NCBI GenBank assembly: GCA_001274695.2
Contig: LARU01000004.1
Location: 806,001-870,000 of the forward strand
Direction of reading: 5' to 3'
From: Azoarcus sp. PA01
GTDB lineage: Bacteria; Pseudomonadota; Gammaproteobacteria; Burkholderiales; Rhodocyclaceae
DNA: 64,000 bases
A program made the position numbers and the translations under genes. The first letter of the stretch is position 1. Each line of letters opens with the position of its first letter. Positions 27,853-36,334 of this stretch are shown here, in pieces. The notes beneath the pieces were generated by a model, which worked only from the letters and a program-made list of their open reading frames with translations, was not told the DNA's origin and ran no database searches.

Positions 27853-28926
27853 TCAGCGCCTGACGACCCGCAGCCATCCGATCGACTGGTCCGCGCCGCC
27901 CGGCATCATGATCTCGCCGGTTTTCTCGAGCGTTTCGGCGTCGTGGATCGCGATCTTGTCGAGCGCCCCGCCGACATAGACTTCCTTGCCGTCGCCCGAG
28001 ATATTGATGGCGTAGAACGTCTGCTCGAGGTCGACGCGCTTGATCAGCTTGCCGGTTTCGGTATCGACTTTCGACAGCTGGTTCATGACGAGGAAAGCTT
28101 CGTTGCGGGCAGCCGGATTGATCACCGACGAGAACATCGCCGTCTGCGCGTTCTCGAACTCGACCGTCTTCAGCGTCTCGGCGTCGAGGTCGAACACCGC
28201 GATGCCGGCCTTGAACGCTTCGGCGGAATCGGGCGGAGCGTCGGTCTTCGCGACGAAGTACGGCGTGCTCAACGCGCGCGCCTGCTCGAACGTTCCCCAC
28301 ATCGCCAGGACGTCCGGCTCGCCCAGGCCGGGACGCTCCCAGTGGCGGATCGGGAAAGTCTTCTCGATCGCCCCGCTGCGCGTGTTGAACAGGTACATGT
28401 CCCAGCCCAGCGCGAGCAGGTGGTCCTTGTTGCCGGTCGGCGCGAGCAGGCTGATACGGCGCGGCGCCGGGAACGTGCGGCGCGGCTTCGCGCCCACGCC
28501 GTCGGCGGTGTCGAACACCGCGATGTAAGTGTCCTCGACCTGGTACTCCGAGCGCCCGAGCACGACCGGCGCCTGGTGCACGTACAGCTCGCGCCCGTCC
28601 TCGCTGACGGCGGCGGCAAAGAAACCCTTGACCCGCTTGCCGGGACTCGAGAAGTCGGCGCGGAACACCTGGTTGCCGCTGTCGAGGTCGATGCCGACGA
28701 CGCTCTCCATGCGATTGGTCAGCACATACGCGACTTTGCCGTCCTTCGGCACCGTGATCGTCCCCGGCACGCCGTCGCCGGGAATCGTGATCGAACGCAC
28801 CACTTCGCGCTTGGCCGGATCGATGACGTGCAAAGTGTTCGGCCGCGTCACCGTCAGCAGGTATTCCGCAGCGAGCGCGGACGCCGACGCTGCGACGCAG
28901 CACAGCGCAACGAGCAGTTTCTTCAT
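27853..28926 (-). CDS. qhpB: Quinohemoprotein amine dehydrogenase beta subunit
   Basis: 357 residues. Signal peptide MKKLLVALCCVAASASALAA then a seven-bladed beta-propeller of YVTN/NHL-like repeats (VIDPAKREVVRSITIPGDGVP, KVAYVLTNRMESVVGIDLDS, FYAINISGDGKEVYVGGALD). It forms the periplasmic scaffold that, with the gamma subunit, makes the substrate pocket. Length and repeat pattern match known QHNDH beta subunits. It starts 5 bp after the gamma-subunit stop, and the next gene qhpF starts 13 bp downstream. Confidence 0.92.
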   Translation of the reverse strand: MKKLLVALCCVAASASALAAEYLLTVTRPNTLHVIDPAKREVVRSITIPGDGVPGTITVPKDGKVAYVLTNRMESVVGIDLDSGNQVFRADFSSPGKRVKGFFAAAVSEDGRELYVHQAPVVLGRSEYQVEDTYIAVFDTADGVGAKPRRTFPAPRRISLLAPTGNKDHLLALGWDMYLFNTRSGAIEKTFPIRHWERPGLGEPDVLAMWGTFEQARALSTPYFVAKTDAPPDSAEAFKAGIAVFDLDAETLKTVEFENAQTAMFSSVINPAARNEAFLVMNQLSKVDTETGKLIKRVDLEQTFYAINISGDGKEVYVGGALDKIAIHDAETLEKTGEIMMPGGADQSIGWLRVVRR

Positions 28927-28931
28927 GATGC

Positions 28932-29252
28932 TCAATCTCCCGGGAACAGGGTCTGCAGCTCGCGCCAGTCGCGCAGCGCCGAGTTCTTGCCGTCGGTCCA
29001 GTCGCGCGCGCTGTTCAGGCCGTCGGCGAGCTGCGCCGGCCACCAGCACGGATCGGTGCAGCCGTACAGATCCGCCTCCATCGGCTGGCACAGGCTGGCC
29101 AGTCCGCCGAAAGCGTCGACCTCCCAGCCCGGATCGAAAGTCGTCGTGCAGCCGACGACGCTGCTCATCAGCTGCACTTCCTCGCCGTTGCCTTCCTGCA
29201 CCGCGTGTTCGAGCAGCTGTGCCTTGTGGTTGAGGGCTCGCAAGCGTTTCAT
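28932..29252 (-). CDS. qhpC: Quinohemoprotein amine dehydrogenase gamma subunit (CTQ carrier)
   Basis: 106 residues. A 28-residue leader ([20 protein letters not shown]...) precedes a core that aligns by eye with the Pseudomonas putida mature subunit. All cross-link residues are conserved: Cys35-Glu44, Cys55-Asp61 and Cys69-Asp77 thioethers, and Cys65-Trp71, which form cysteine tryptophylquinone. Signature: [12 protein letters not shown]. The peptide has no Sec signal and must be cross-linked by QhpD, hydroxylated at Trp71, trimmed by QhpE and exported by QhpF. The start overlaps the qhpD stop by 4 bp, which couples synthesis of the substrate to its modifying enzyme. Confidence 0.95.
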   Translation of the reverse strand: MKRLRALNHKAQLLEHAVQEGNGEEVQLMSSVVGCTTTFDPGWEVDAFGGLASLCQPMEADLYGCTDPCWWPAQLADGLNSARDWTDGKNSALRDWRELQTLFPGD

Positions 29253-30682
29253 TGTCTGGCACTCCTTTGTCCGTTGGAGGCGTTGAAATAGGCCGGATTG
29301 GCGATCGCGATCTCGCCGAAGGCTTCGAGGCCGAACGCGATCCACGCGCGGATCTGCTCGCAGTACTCGAAAGTCGGCAGGAACGGGTCGCCGTAGCGGG
29401 AATACGATTCGTGGTAGCAGCCGCCCGCGCACAGGCTGCGCGCCGGGCACGTGCGGCACGCGGCGTGCGGGTTCTGCGCGGCGCTGACGAAGCCGGACAG
29501 CGACTCGCGCGCGATGCCGCTCGTCACGTCGCCGAAACCGGCGAGGTCGGAGTCGGAGCCGGTGAAGCGGTGGCACAGCGAGATCTTGCCGGTCGTGCCG
29601 ACCGCGAGCAGGCCGACGCCGGCGCCGCACGGCAGCACCTTGCGCGTGCCCATCCACAGGTCGGTCATCAGCTGGTGCATGTTGCCGAAACCGTGGCGCC
29701 GGCCCCGCTTGGCCTCGCCGACGTATTCGCGGCCGAGCGCCTGCATCGCCGCGAACACTTCGTCGAGCTCCTGTGGCGACAGCCCGACCGGGGAATCCGG
29801 CCCGGCGGTCGCGGGCGCGAAGCCGACTTCGAAGAAGCCGAGCTCGTCGTGCAGGTGCCGATAAATGCCGGCGACATCGACATTGCCCGAAGCGAGCGTC
29901 ACGCGCGCGCCGACCGGGCGCGACTTGTAGCGTTCGAGCAGGCGCTGCACGCGCATCGCGACCGTCTTGTAGGTGCCCCCGCCGGCGATCGTGCGGCGGT
30001 GACGGTCGTGCTGCGCTTCGCCGCCGTCGATGCTGACGGTGATGCCGAAGCGGTGCGCCTCGAGAAAATCGATGACGTCGTCGGTGAGCAGCGTCGCATT
30101 CGTCGTCAGCGAGAACTCGACGTCCTTGCCGGCCGCCGCAGCCTTCTCCTCGGCGTAGTCGACGAGGTCGCGGATCACCGCGATGCGCGTCAGCGGCTCG
30201 CCGCCGAAAAACACCACCGCGACGCGCTCGTTCTCGCTCGCTTCGGCGAAAAGCAGGTCGATCGAGCGCGTGCCGGTCTGGTAGTCCATCACCGCCGAGT
30301 TCTTCGGCGACGTGAGGTCCTCACGGTAGCAGTAGCTGCAACCGAGGTTGCAGCCGGTCGTCAGCGTCAGCACGAGCGTCTTCAGCGGCGAGCGCTCGAC
30401 CAGCCGCGGCGGGATCTCGTAGTGCTTCGCCTGCGGTGCGACGATCCCCAGCTCGATGAAATCGCTGAGGCTGTCGCACAGCTCGCCCGGCGAATAGCGC
30501 CCGTCAAAGCGCGCCTGGATGTCCTCGGCGGCGACTGCGGGCGTCGACTCGAACAGCCCGAGCAGGTCGGTCGCGGCCGGATCGAGCTCGAAGATCGACG
30601 TCGTCGGCACGTGCAGCAGGACATGCCGACCGCCGGCGCGGATCGAACGATAGTTGTGGGCCTGCACCTGCATTGTCGTCAC
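29249..30682 (-). CDS. qhpD: Radical SAM/SPASM enzyme forming thioether cross-links in QhpC
   Basis: 477 residues. An N-terminal peptide-recognition-like region (about 1-95) is followed by the radical SAM core with [10 protein letters not shown] (Cys111, Cys115, Cys118), GGEPL, and LTTNATLL. The C-terminal SPASM domain has a cysteine-rich run ([33 protein letters not shown]) for auxiliary clusters. It makes the three Cys-Asp/Glu thioether bonds of the gamma subunit. The GTG at 30682 is preferred over the ATG at 30673 because AGGAG lies 7 nt before the GTG. Confidence 0.93.
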   Translation of the reverse strand: MTTMQVQAHNYRSIRAGGRHVLLHVPTTSIFELDPAATDLLGLFESTPAVAAEDIQARFDGRYSPGELCDSLSDFIELGIVAPQAKHYEIPPRLVERSPLKTLVLTLTTGCNLGCSYCYREDLTSPKNSAVMDYQTGTRSIDLLFAEASENERVAVVFFGGEPLTRIAVIRDLVDYAEEKAAAAGKDVEFSLTTNATLLTDDVIDFLEAHRFGITVSIDGGEAQHDRHRRTIAGGGTYKTVAMRVQRLLERYKSRPVGARVTLASGNVDVAGIYRHLHDELGFFEVGFAPATAGPDSPVGLSPQELDEVFAAMQALGREYVGEAKRGRRHGFGNMHQLMTDLWMGTRKVLPCGAGVGLLAVGTTGKISLCHRFTGSDSDLAGFGDVTSGIARESLSGFVSAAQNPHAACRTCPARSLCAGGCYHESYSRYGDPFLPTFEYCEQIRAWIAFGLEAFGEIAIANPAYFNASNGQRSARQ

Positions 30683-30694
30683 GGAGTGTCTCCT

Positions 30695-32329
30695 TCAGCG
30701 CAGCGGTGTCGGGTTCCAGCGCTGCGCAACGACCATCAGCTGGCCCTTGCCGTTCAGCGTCCGGTCACCGTCGGCCACCGTCGCGATGACTGACAGGTTG
30801 CCGACGTTGTTGATGCCGCCGCGTCGCAGCGGATTGGGACCGGCAAACGACGGCACGAACTGGCCGTGCGGCGCCATGTGCCCGGCGTAGCGCGCGTCCT
30901 CGTCGTGGCGCGCCCGGTCGTCGAACGGCTCGGTCGACCAGCTCGCGGGGACGCTGCCGAGGCGAATGTCGTCGTCGGTGCCCGGTTTGCCGTCCGCGCC
31001 GTTGAGGAAGGCAATGGCATCGAACTGCGCGCTCATCGGCGCAACGGTGCCGCCGCCGAGCCGCGCGACCGCGAACGCCGGCTCGACGCGGACGGTGTCG
31101 AAGCGATTGAACACCGCGACGGTCTGCGCCGACTCGCGGCCGCCGACGACGACGTTGCGCACCCCTTCGGGCGCATTGGCCGCGACGCGCACGCGCACTT
31201 TCAGCTCGCCGGGTGATTTGCCGAGCCATTCGACGACTTCGATGCCGGGACCGAAATCGACTTTCGCGTCGAGCCCGACGCCGGCGAGCGTCAGGTCGGT
31301 CGTCGCGCCGCCGCGCAGCATCCGCGGCGTGACTGCGACGAGTTCGTTCTTGACCGCGTCGTCGGCGCGCACCGCTTCGAAGCGGGCCCCGATCTCGTCG
31401 GCTCCTTTGAGGAACCAGCGTCCCGACAGGCGCGAGCCATCCGGGCTGATCGCGAAGATCGAGCGCGTATCCTCGTTGCCGAGCTGCGCCGAGCCGCGCC
31501 ATTCATAGCCGGTGTAGACGATCGCGTCACCCTGCCCGCGCACCGTGTTGCCGGCGCCAAAACGCAGCTCGTAGCTGACTTCGTAGCGATCCGGCGCGCT
31601 CGCGCGCGCCGTCATCGTGCCGGTGTAGGCGCCCCAGCCCGGGCGCTCGCCGGCGACGACCCAGTTCCCCGTCGCAGGGCGGTGCTGCGCACTGCGCCAT
31701 TCGCGCCACGCCGGCGTGTCCTTCGGGTACAGCGCTGCCAGCCGCCCGGGCATCTGGTCGCGGGCGATTTCCCACCAGTTGCGGTCGCGGCCCATCGCCG
31801 AGTATTCGGCGCTCGGGAACTGGCCCAGGTGGGTGTGCATCAGCTTGCGCCATTCACCTTCGTCACGCCGCTGCAGCGCGACGCGTCCATAGCTGTGGCA
31901 GCGTCCGCACATCTGCGCGAGTTCCTCGTCGGGCGCCGTGTCCTGCATGTTCGGCTGGCGCTCGGTGAGCGGACGGTAAGGCGCGCTCTCCGACGGCGCG
32001 AGGCCCTGCCGGTCGGCAAGGTACTTGACGATCGTCTGCCGCTCGCCGGGCGCGAGCTCGACCTTGTGCCAGATGCCCATGCGCACGACCGTCATGTCCC
32101 AGCCTTCCGGGCTCTTGCGGATCTCCGAGATACGGTTCAGCTTGCCGTTGTCGAGGTGACAGGCGCCGCACTTCGCCTCGAGCAGCTGCTGCGCCGCGGC
32201 GTCCCCGTTCGCCGCGTGCGCCGCCCCGGCGATGCCCGTCGCAACGGCCAGGACGCCCGCGACCCTTGCCCCACACTGCATTGCGTCGCGAATCCCGTCG
32301 CGAACGCCTTCGCGAAACGCGTCGCTCAT
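30695..32329 (-). CDS. qhpA: Quinohemoprotein amine dehydrogenase alpha subunit (diheme cytochrome c)
   Basis: 544 residues from the ATG at 32329; a GTG at 32359 is also in frame and an internal Met (residue 17) would leave a more compact signal peptide ending AGAAHA. Two haem c sites are seen: CGACH (54-58) and CGRCH (141-145). The remainder, with beta-rich domains (NWVVAGERPGWGAYTGTMTA, MLRGGATTDLTLAGVGL), matches the four-domain alpha subunit. Electrons from CTQ pass through the two haems to a periplasmic cytochrome or azurin, so primary amines feed the respiratory chain. Confidence 0.93.
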   Translation of the reverse strand: MSDAFREGVRDGIRDAMQCGARVAGVLAVATGIAGAAHAANGDAAAQQLLEAKCGACHLDNGKLNRISEIRKSPEGWDMTVVRMGIWHKVELAPGERQTIVKYLADRQGLAPSESAPYRPLTERQPNMQDTAPDEELAQMCGRCHSYGRVALQRRDEGEWRKLMHTHLGQFPSAEYSAMGRDRNWWEIARDQMPGRLAALYPKDTPAWREWRSAQHRPATGNWVVAGERPGWGAYTGTMTARASAPDRYEVSYELRFGAGNTVRGQGDAIVYTGYEWRGSAQLGNEDTRSIFAISPDGSRLSGRWFLKGADEIGARFEAVRADDAVKNELVAVTPRMLRGGATTDLTLAGVGLDAKVDFGPGIEVVEWLGKSPGELKVRVRVAANAPEGVRNVVVGGRESAQTVAVFNRFDTVRVEPAFAVARLGGGTVAPMSAQFDAIAFLNGADGKPGTDDDIRLGSVPASWSTEPFDDRARHDEDARYAGHMAPHGQFVPSFAGPNPLRRGGINNVGNLSVIATVADGDRTLNGKGQLMVVAQRWNPTPLR

Positions 32330-32412
32330 TTGCGCCTTCACATCGCCCTCCGTTTCCACCCATGTGGTTCTTTATTTTGAGGAATGCTCATCGTTGTCGC
32401 CTCTCGTCCCTG

Positions 32413-32895
32413 TCAGGCTGCGCCGGCACCATCGTCGAGCAGCCCGGCACGCGCCACCGCGGCAGCCCGTGCCGCATCCGCGGCCTGCGGGCCGATTTCG
32501 AGCTGCTTCGCGAGGCGGTTCATCAGGCGGTCCTCGAGACGGACGAGATCCCCGTCCGCATAGGCCACCTCCCACAACATCGTCAGCACCTCCTGGCGCT
32601 CGGCCACGTCGAAGCCCGCACGCACCGCTTCGGCAAACTCCCAATCGTCGAGCACCTCGGCGAAACGTTCGTCGGCGATGGCCACGAGCTGGCCTGCGAC
32701 GTCCTCCGCCAAGCCGAAATGCTTGTGCAGCAGGCGGCCGACCGCCGCGTGCTCGCGCTCGGTGGCGCGATGGTCGATGTACATCGCTTCGAGCAGCAGG
32801 ACCGCAACGGCGATATGGCGTCGCTCGAACGGACCGGTTTCCAGACCTTCGGGCTGGAGTTCGCCGGACAGCAGCGCCATCAGTTTTGTCAGCAT
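32413..32895 (-). CDS. TerB-like (tellurite-resistance-fold) protein
   Basis: 160 residues, all alpha-helical. IAVAVLLLEAMYIDHRATER and VLTMLWEVAYADGDLVRLED carry the paired acidic motifs of the TerB fold, which may bind metal. No signal peptide, so cytoplasmic. It sits between the YCF48-like gene (27 bp upstream) and qhpA (83 bp downstream), all on one strand. GGAGA precedes the ATG at 32895. Its job in an amine dehydrogenase operon is unknown. Confidence 0.8.
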   Translation of the reverse strand: MLTKLMALLSGELQPEGLETGPFERRHIAVAVLLLEAMYIDHRATEREHAAVGRLLHKHFGLAEDVAGQLVAIADERFAEVLDDWEFAEAVRAGFDVAERQEVLTMLWEVAYADGDLVRLEDRLMNRLAKQLEIGPQAADAARAAAVARAGLLDDGAGAA

Positions 32896-32922
32896 GCGCA
32901 GGTCTCCACGGAATGTCCTGAA

Positions 32923-33903
32923 TTAGCGCGCCGGCACGAGCCGCTCGACGCCGAGTTGTCCGGCCACGACGACGCCACCGCTGTCCGGAGCCGCCATCAC
33001 CGCGGCGAGGTTCTGCCGGTCGGGCCGGATTTCGAGCTGCAGTGGGCCACTGCCGTTGCCGCGCAGCACGACGCCCCCCGCTCCGACGACGATCACGCCG
33101 CCGTCGGTCGTCGTGATGCCGGCAGTCAGCGACTGCTCGGTGCCGGTATCGCGCTCGTGCCAGGTGTCGCCGCCGTCGCGGCTGGTGATGACTTTGCCGC
33201 TCATGCCGAGCAGCACGACTTCGCCGCCGCCGAGTTCGAAGCCACTCCATAGCGAGCCGGACACGCTGGTGTCGAGCTTCGTCCAGTTCGCGCCGCGATC
33301 GGTCGAGCGGAACGCCAGGCCGCTTTCGCCCGCAATGAATAGCGTGCCGTCGCGCACCGAGAACAGGTGGTTGAGATGGAAATCGGCATCCTGGCCGCTG
33401 CCCACCGCCATCGGCATCCAGCTGCGCCCGCCGTCCGTGGTGCGGAACGCCACGCCGTAGGCTCCCGTGACGTAGCCGCGCTTGGCGTCGAGGAAATGCA
33501 CCGACAGCAGCACCGGGCGCTCGTCGAGCACCTCGAGCAGCTTCCAGCTCGCGCCGCCATCGTCGCTGCCGAGGATCACGCCGCCGTGGCCGACCGCCCA
33601 GCCGTGCCGCTCATCGACGAAGTGCACCGCTGTCAGCAGCGCGCTGACCGGCCCTTCGGCCTGCTGCCAGGTAGTGCCGCCGTCGTTCGAGCGTACGACC
33701 ATGCCGTAGTCGCCGACCGCGACGAGCGCGTTGCCGGCGCGGGCGATGCCGGTCAGCGGCACTTTCGCCGCGAGTCTTGCCTTCATTGCCGGGACAGTCA
33801 TCGTGATGCTCTCGGGCGTGGCCGGCGCGGCCGCACACGCCAACGCGCTCATCGCCAGGCCCAGCGCCACGATGCCGCGCGACAATCGGTTCGATCTTTT
33901 CAC
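32923..33903 (-). CDS. Exported YCF48/BNR-repeat beta-propeller protein
   Basis: 326 residues. Signal peptide, with hydrophobic core GIVALGLAMSALACAAA, then at least four BNR-like repeats of the form SNDGGTTWQ, SDDGGASWKL, TTDGGRSWMP, SRDGGDTWHE. This is the YCF48-type propeller that regularly accompanies DUF1302, DUF1329 and RND-family genes. The GTG at 33903 is preferred: AGGAG is directly adjacent to the ATG at 33909 but 6 nt from the GTG. It is probably a periplasmic or outer-membrane-associated partner of the transporter encoded 10 bp upstream. Confidence 0.85.
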   Translation of the reverse strand: MKRSNRLSRGIVALGLAMSALACAAAPATPESITMTVPAMKARLAAKVPLTGIARAGNALVAVGDYGMVVRSNDGGTTWQQAEGPVSALLTAVHFVDERHGWAVGHGGVILGSDDGGASWKLLEVLDERPVLLSVHFLDAKRGYVTGAYGVAFRTTDGGRSWMPMAVGSGQDADFHLNHLFSVRDGTLFIAGESGLAFRSTDRGANWTKLDTSVSGSLWSGFELGGGEVVLLGMSGKVITSRDGGDTWHERDTGTEQSLTAGITTTDGGVIVVGAGGVVLRGNGSGPLQLEIRPDRQNLAAVMAAPDSGGVVVAGQLGVERLVPAR

Positions 33904-33913
33904 GGACATCTCC

Positions 33914-36277
33914 TCAGTGGGCCATCAGCGGCGCGCGGACCGGCCCGCGGCGCGGAATCAGCATGTCGATCGTGACCGCGAGCGCCGGCAGCAGCGTGAT
34001 CGCCATGATCATGTTCATCATGAACATGAACGTCAGCAGCATCCCCATGTCGGCCTGGAACTTGAGCGCCGAGAACGACCACGTCGCGACGCCGATCGAC
34101 AGCGTCACCGCGGTGAATACCGTCGCGACGCCGATCTCGCGCAGCGCCTGCTTGAACGCCGTGACGATGTCGTCGCCATGGGCGAGGTGCATCTGCAGGC
34201 GGTTGTAGATGTAGAACGCGTAGTCGACGCCGATCCCGACCGCCAGCACCATCACCGGCAAGGTCGCGACCGTCAGCCCGATGTCGAGCTCCTTCATGAA
34301 CCAGTAGCCGAGGAAAGTCGCCAGCGTCAGCGGCACGCAGCACGCGATCATCGCGCGCCAGTCGCGATACACCGCGAACACCAGCACGAGGATCGTCGCA
34401 TACACGTAGAGCATCATCGGCAGTTCGGAATGCTCGACGACTTCGTTCGTCGCCGCCTGCACGCCGGCGTTGCCGCTGGCGAGCCGCACGGTGACGCCGT
34501 CGAACGGCTGCATCGCGCGGAAATGCTTCACTGCGGCGACGACCCCTTCGATCGTCGACGCCTTGTGGTCGGCCAGATAAAGATTGACCGGCAGCAGCGT
34601 GCAGTCGGCGTTGAAAAGCCGCATGCCTTCAGGCACCTGGCGCACCGCTTCGCCGAGCGTCAGCTCCTCGCGCGGCAGCGCGGCCCATTTCGGGTTGCCC
34701 TCGTTGACCCCGGACGCGGAGAGCTTCGTCATGCTCGGCAGCGACTGCGCCGACAGCACGCCGGGCACGTTCGCCAGATACCACGTCAAGCGGTCGACAT
34801 AGCTCATGACGTCATGGCGGTAGCACCCGTCCGCGGGCGATTCGACGACCACCGTCAACAAGTCGAGACCGAGCCCGTAGCGTCCGACGACCGCTTCGAC
34901 GTCCTGGTTGTAGCGCGAATCGTCGTGCAGTTCCGGAGCGCCCGGCAGCACGTGGCCGACGTGGCGGCCCTGGCTCTGCCACACCGCGATGCCCATCAGC
35001 ACCACGCACACCAGCGTGCCGATCGCGGCGTTCCTGGGGTTCGCGATATGCACTCCGAGCGTCGACATCATGCGGTTGCGCATCGCCTCGACCTTGCCTG
35101 CGCGCACCACGAACGCGTCGTCGAAGCGGAAATAGCTCGCGACCACCGGCAGCATGATCAGGTTCGTGACGATCTTGTACGCGACGCCGACCGACGCGGT
35201 GATCGCGAGCTCGCGGATCATCGGGATCGGCACCAGCACCAGCGTCGCGAAGCCGACGAAGGCGGTGATCAGTGCGAGCGTGCCGGGCACGAACAGGCCG
35301 GTGAAGCTGCGACTCGCGGCGGTGTAGCCGTCGGCACCGTTGATGACTTCCTTCGCGATGTAATTGACCTGCTGGATGCCGTGCGACACGCCGATCGCGA
35401 ACACCAGGAACGGCACCAGGATCGCGAGCGGGTCGAGGCCGAAGCCGAGCAGCGTGATCGTGCCGAACTGCCACACCACCGACACCAGCGAACAGGCGAG
35501 CGGCAGGAAAGTCAGCATCAGCGAGCGGGTGTACCAATAGACTGCCGCCGCAGTGAGCAGGAACGCGAGCGCGAAGAACTCGATGACGCTGGTCGCCCCT
35601 TCCGAGATGTCCCCCATCTGCTTCGCGAAGCCGATGATGCGGATGCGAATGTCCTCATCGGTGAAGACGTCGCGGATTTCGCGCTCCAGACGTTCGCTGA
35701 ATTGCTGGTAATTAAGCCGTTCACCAGTCTGCGGATCGGGATCGGCGAGCTCGGCGACGACCATCGCGGACGACGAATCGTTCGCGACGAGGCTGCCGAC
35801 GAAGCCACCAACGATCGTGCGCTCGCGGATCGCCGCGATGTTGTCGTCGGTGAGCGCCTTGACGGTCACGTCGCCGCCGATCACGTCCTCGGCGCGCATG
35901 CCCTCCTCGGTGATCTGCACCGCCCGCGCGTTCGGCGTCCAGAGGGACGTCACCGTGCGACGGTCGACGCCCTTCATGAAGAACACCGCCTGCGTGACGT
36001 CGTGGAGTTTCGTCAGCGCCTTCTCGTTCCAGATGTCGCCGTTCTTCGCCTCGACGGTGACGATGATGCGGTTGGCGCCGAACAGCACCTCGCGGTACTG
36101 GTTGAAAGTCTGGATGTATTCGTGGTCCTGCGGCAGCTGCTTGTCGAAGCCGGCGCTCATTTCGAGGCGGGAAGCGAATACCGCCATCACCACGGTGAAG
36201 CCAAGCAGCGCGAGCAGGATCGTCGGGCGGTGCCGGAAGCACGCCCGCTGCAACGCACGCACCAGTGTCTCGATCAT
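33914..36277 (-). CDS. RND/MMPL-family inner-membrane transporter
   Basis: 787 residues. Twelve predicted membrane segments in two blocks: one near residue 20 plus five at about 230-400, then one near 420 plus five at about 610-770; two large periplasmic domains lie between. FAIGVSHGIQQVNYIAKEVI and VLAVGIGVDYAFYIYNRLQM are the characteristic helix-4/helix-10 motifs of the RND superfamily exporters linked with DUF1302/DUF1329. Related proteins are thought to move hydrophobic molecules across the envelope. No membrane-fusion protein gene is present, so it is not a classical tripartite efflux pump. Confidence 0.9.
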   Translation of the reverse strand: MIETLVRALQRACFRHRPTILLALLGFTVVMAVFASRLEMSAGFDKQLPQDHEYIQTFNQYREVLFGANRIIVTVEAKNGDIWNEKALTKLHDVTQAVFFMKGVDRRTVTSLWTPNARAVQITEEGMRAEDVIGGDVTVKALTDDNIAAIRERTIVGGFVGSLVANDSSSAMVVAELADPDPQTGERLNYQQFSERLEREIRDVFTDEDIRIRIIGFAKQMGDISEGATSVIEFFALAFLLTAAAVYWYTRSLMLTFLPLACSLVSVVWQFGTITLLGFGLDPLAILVPFLVFAIGVSHGIQQVNYIAKEVINGADGYTAASRSFTGLFVPGTLALITAFVGFATLVLVPIPMIRELAITASVGVAYKIVTNLIMLPVVASYFRFDDAFVVRAGKVEAMRNRMMSTLGVHIANPRNAAIGTLVCVVLMGIAVWQSQGRHVGHVLPGAPELHDDSRYNQDVEAVVGRYGLGLDLLTVVVESPADGCYRHDVMSYVDRLTWYLANVPGVLSAQSLPSMTKLSASGVNEGNPKWAALPREELTLGEAVRQVPEGMRLFNADCTLLPVNLYLADHKASTIEGVVAAVKHFRAMQPFDGVTVRLASGNAGVQAATNEVVEHSELPMMLYVYATILVLVFAVYRDWRAMIACCVPLTLATFLGYWFMKELDIGLTVATLPVMVLAVGIGVDYAFYIYNRLQMHLAHGDDIVTAFKQALREIGVATVFTAVTLSIGVATWSFSALKFQADMGMLLTFMFMMNMIMAITLLPALAVTIDMLIPRRGPVRAPLMAH

Positions 36278-36334
36278 GTTGGGTATCCGTCAGGCCGGCA
36301 CCGCGGAAAGCTTCCGCCGTGCCGGCGCTCTAAC

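Noticed and set aside
26052..27863. Plus-strand open frame of about 600 codons opposite qhpF
   Set aside because: Antisense to a clear ABC transporter; composition is Arg/Gln/His-rich without any recognisable domain.
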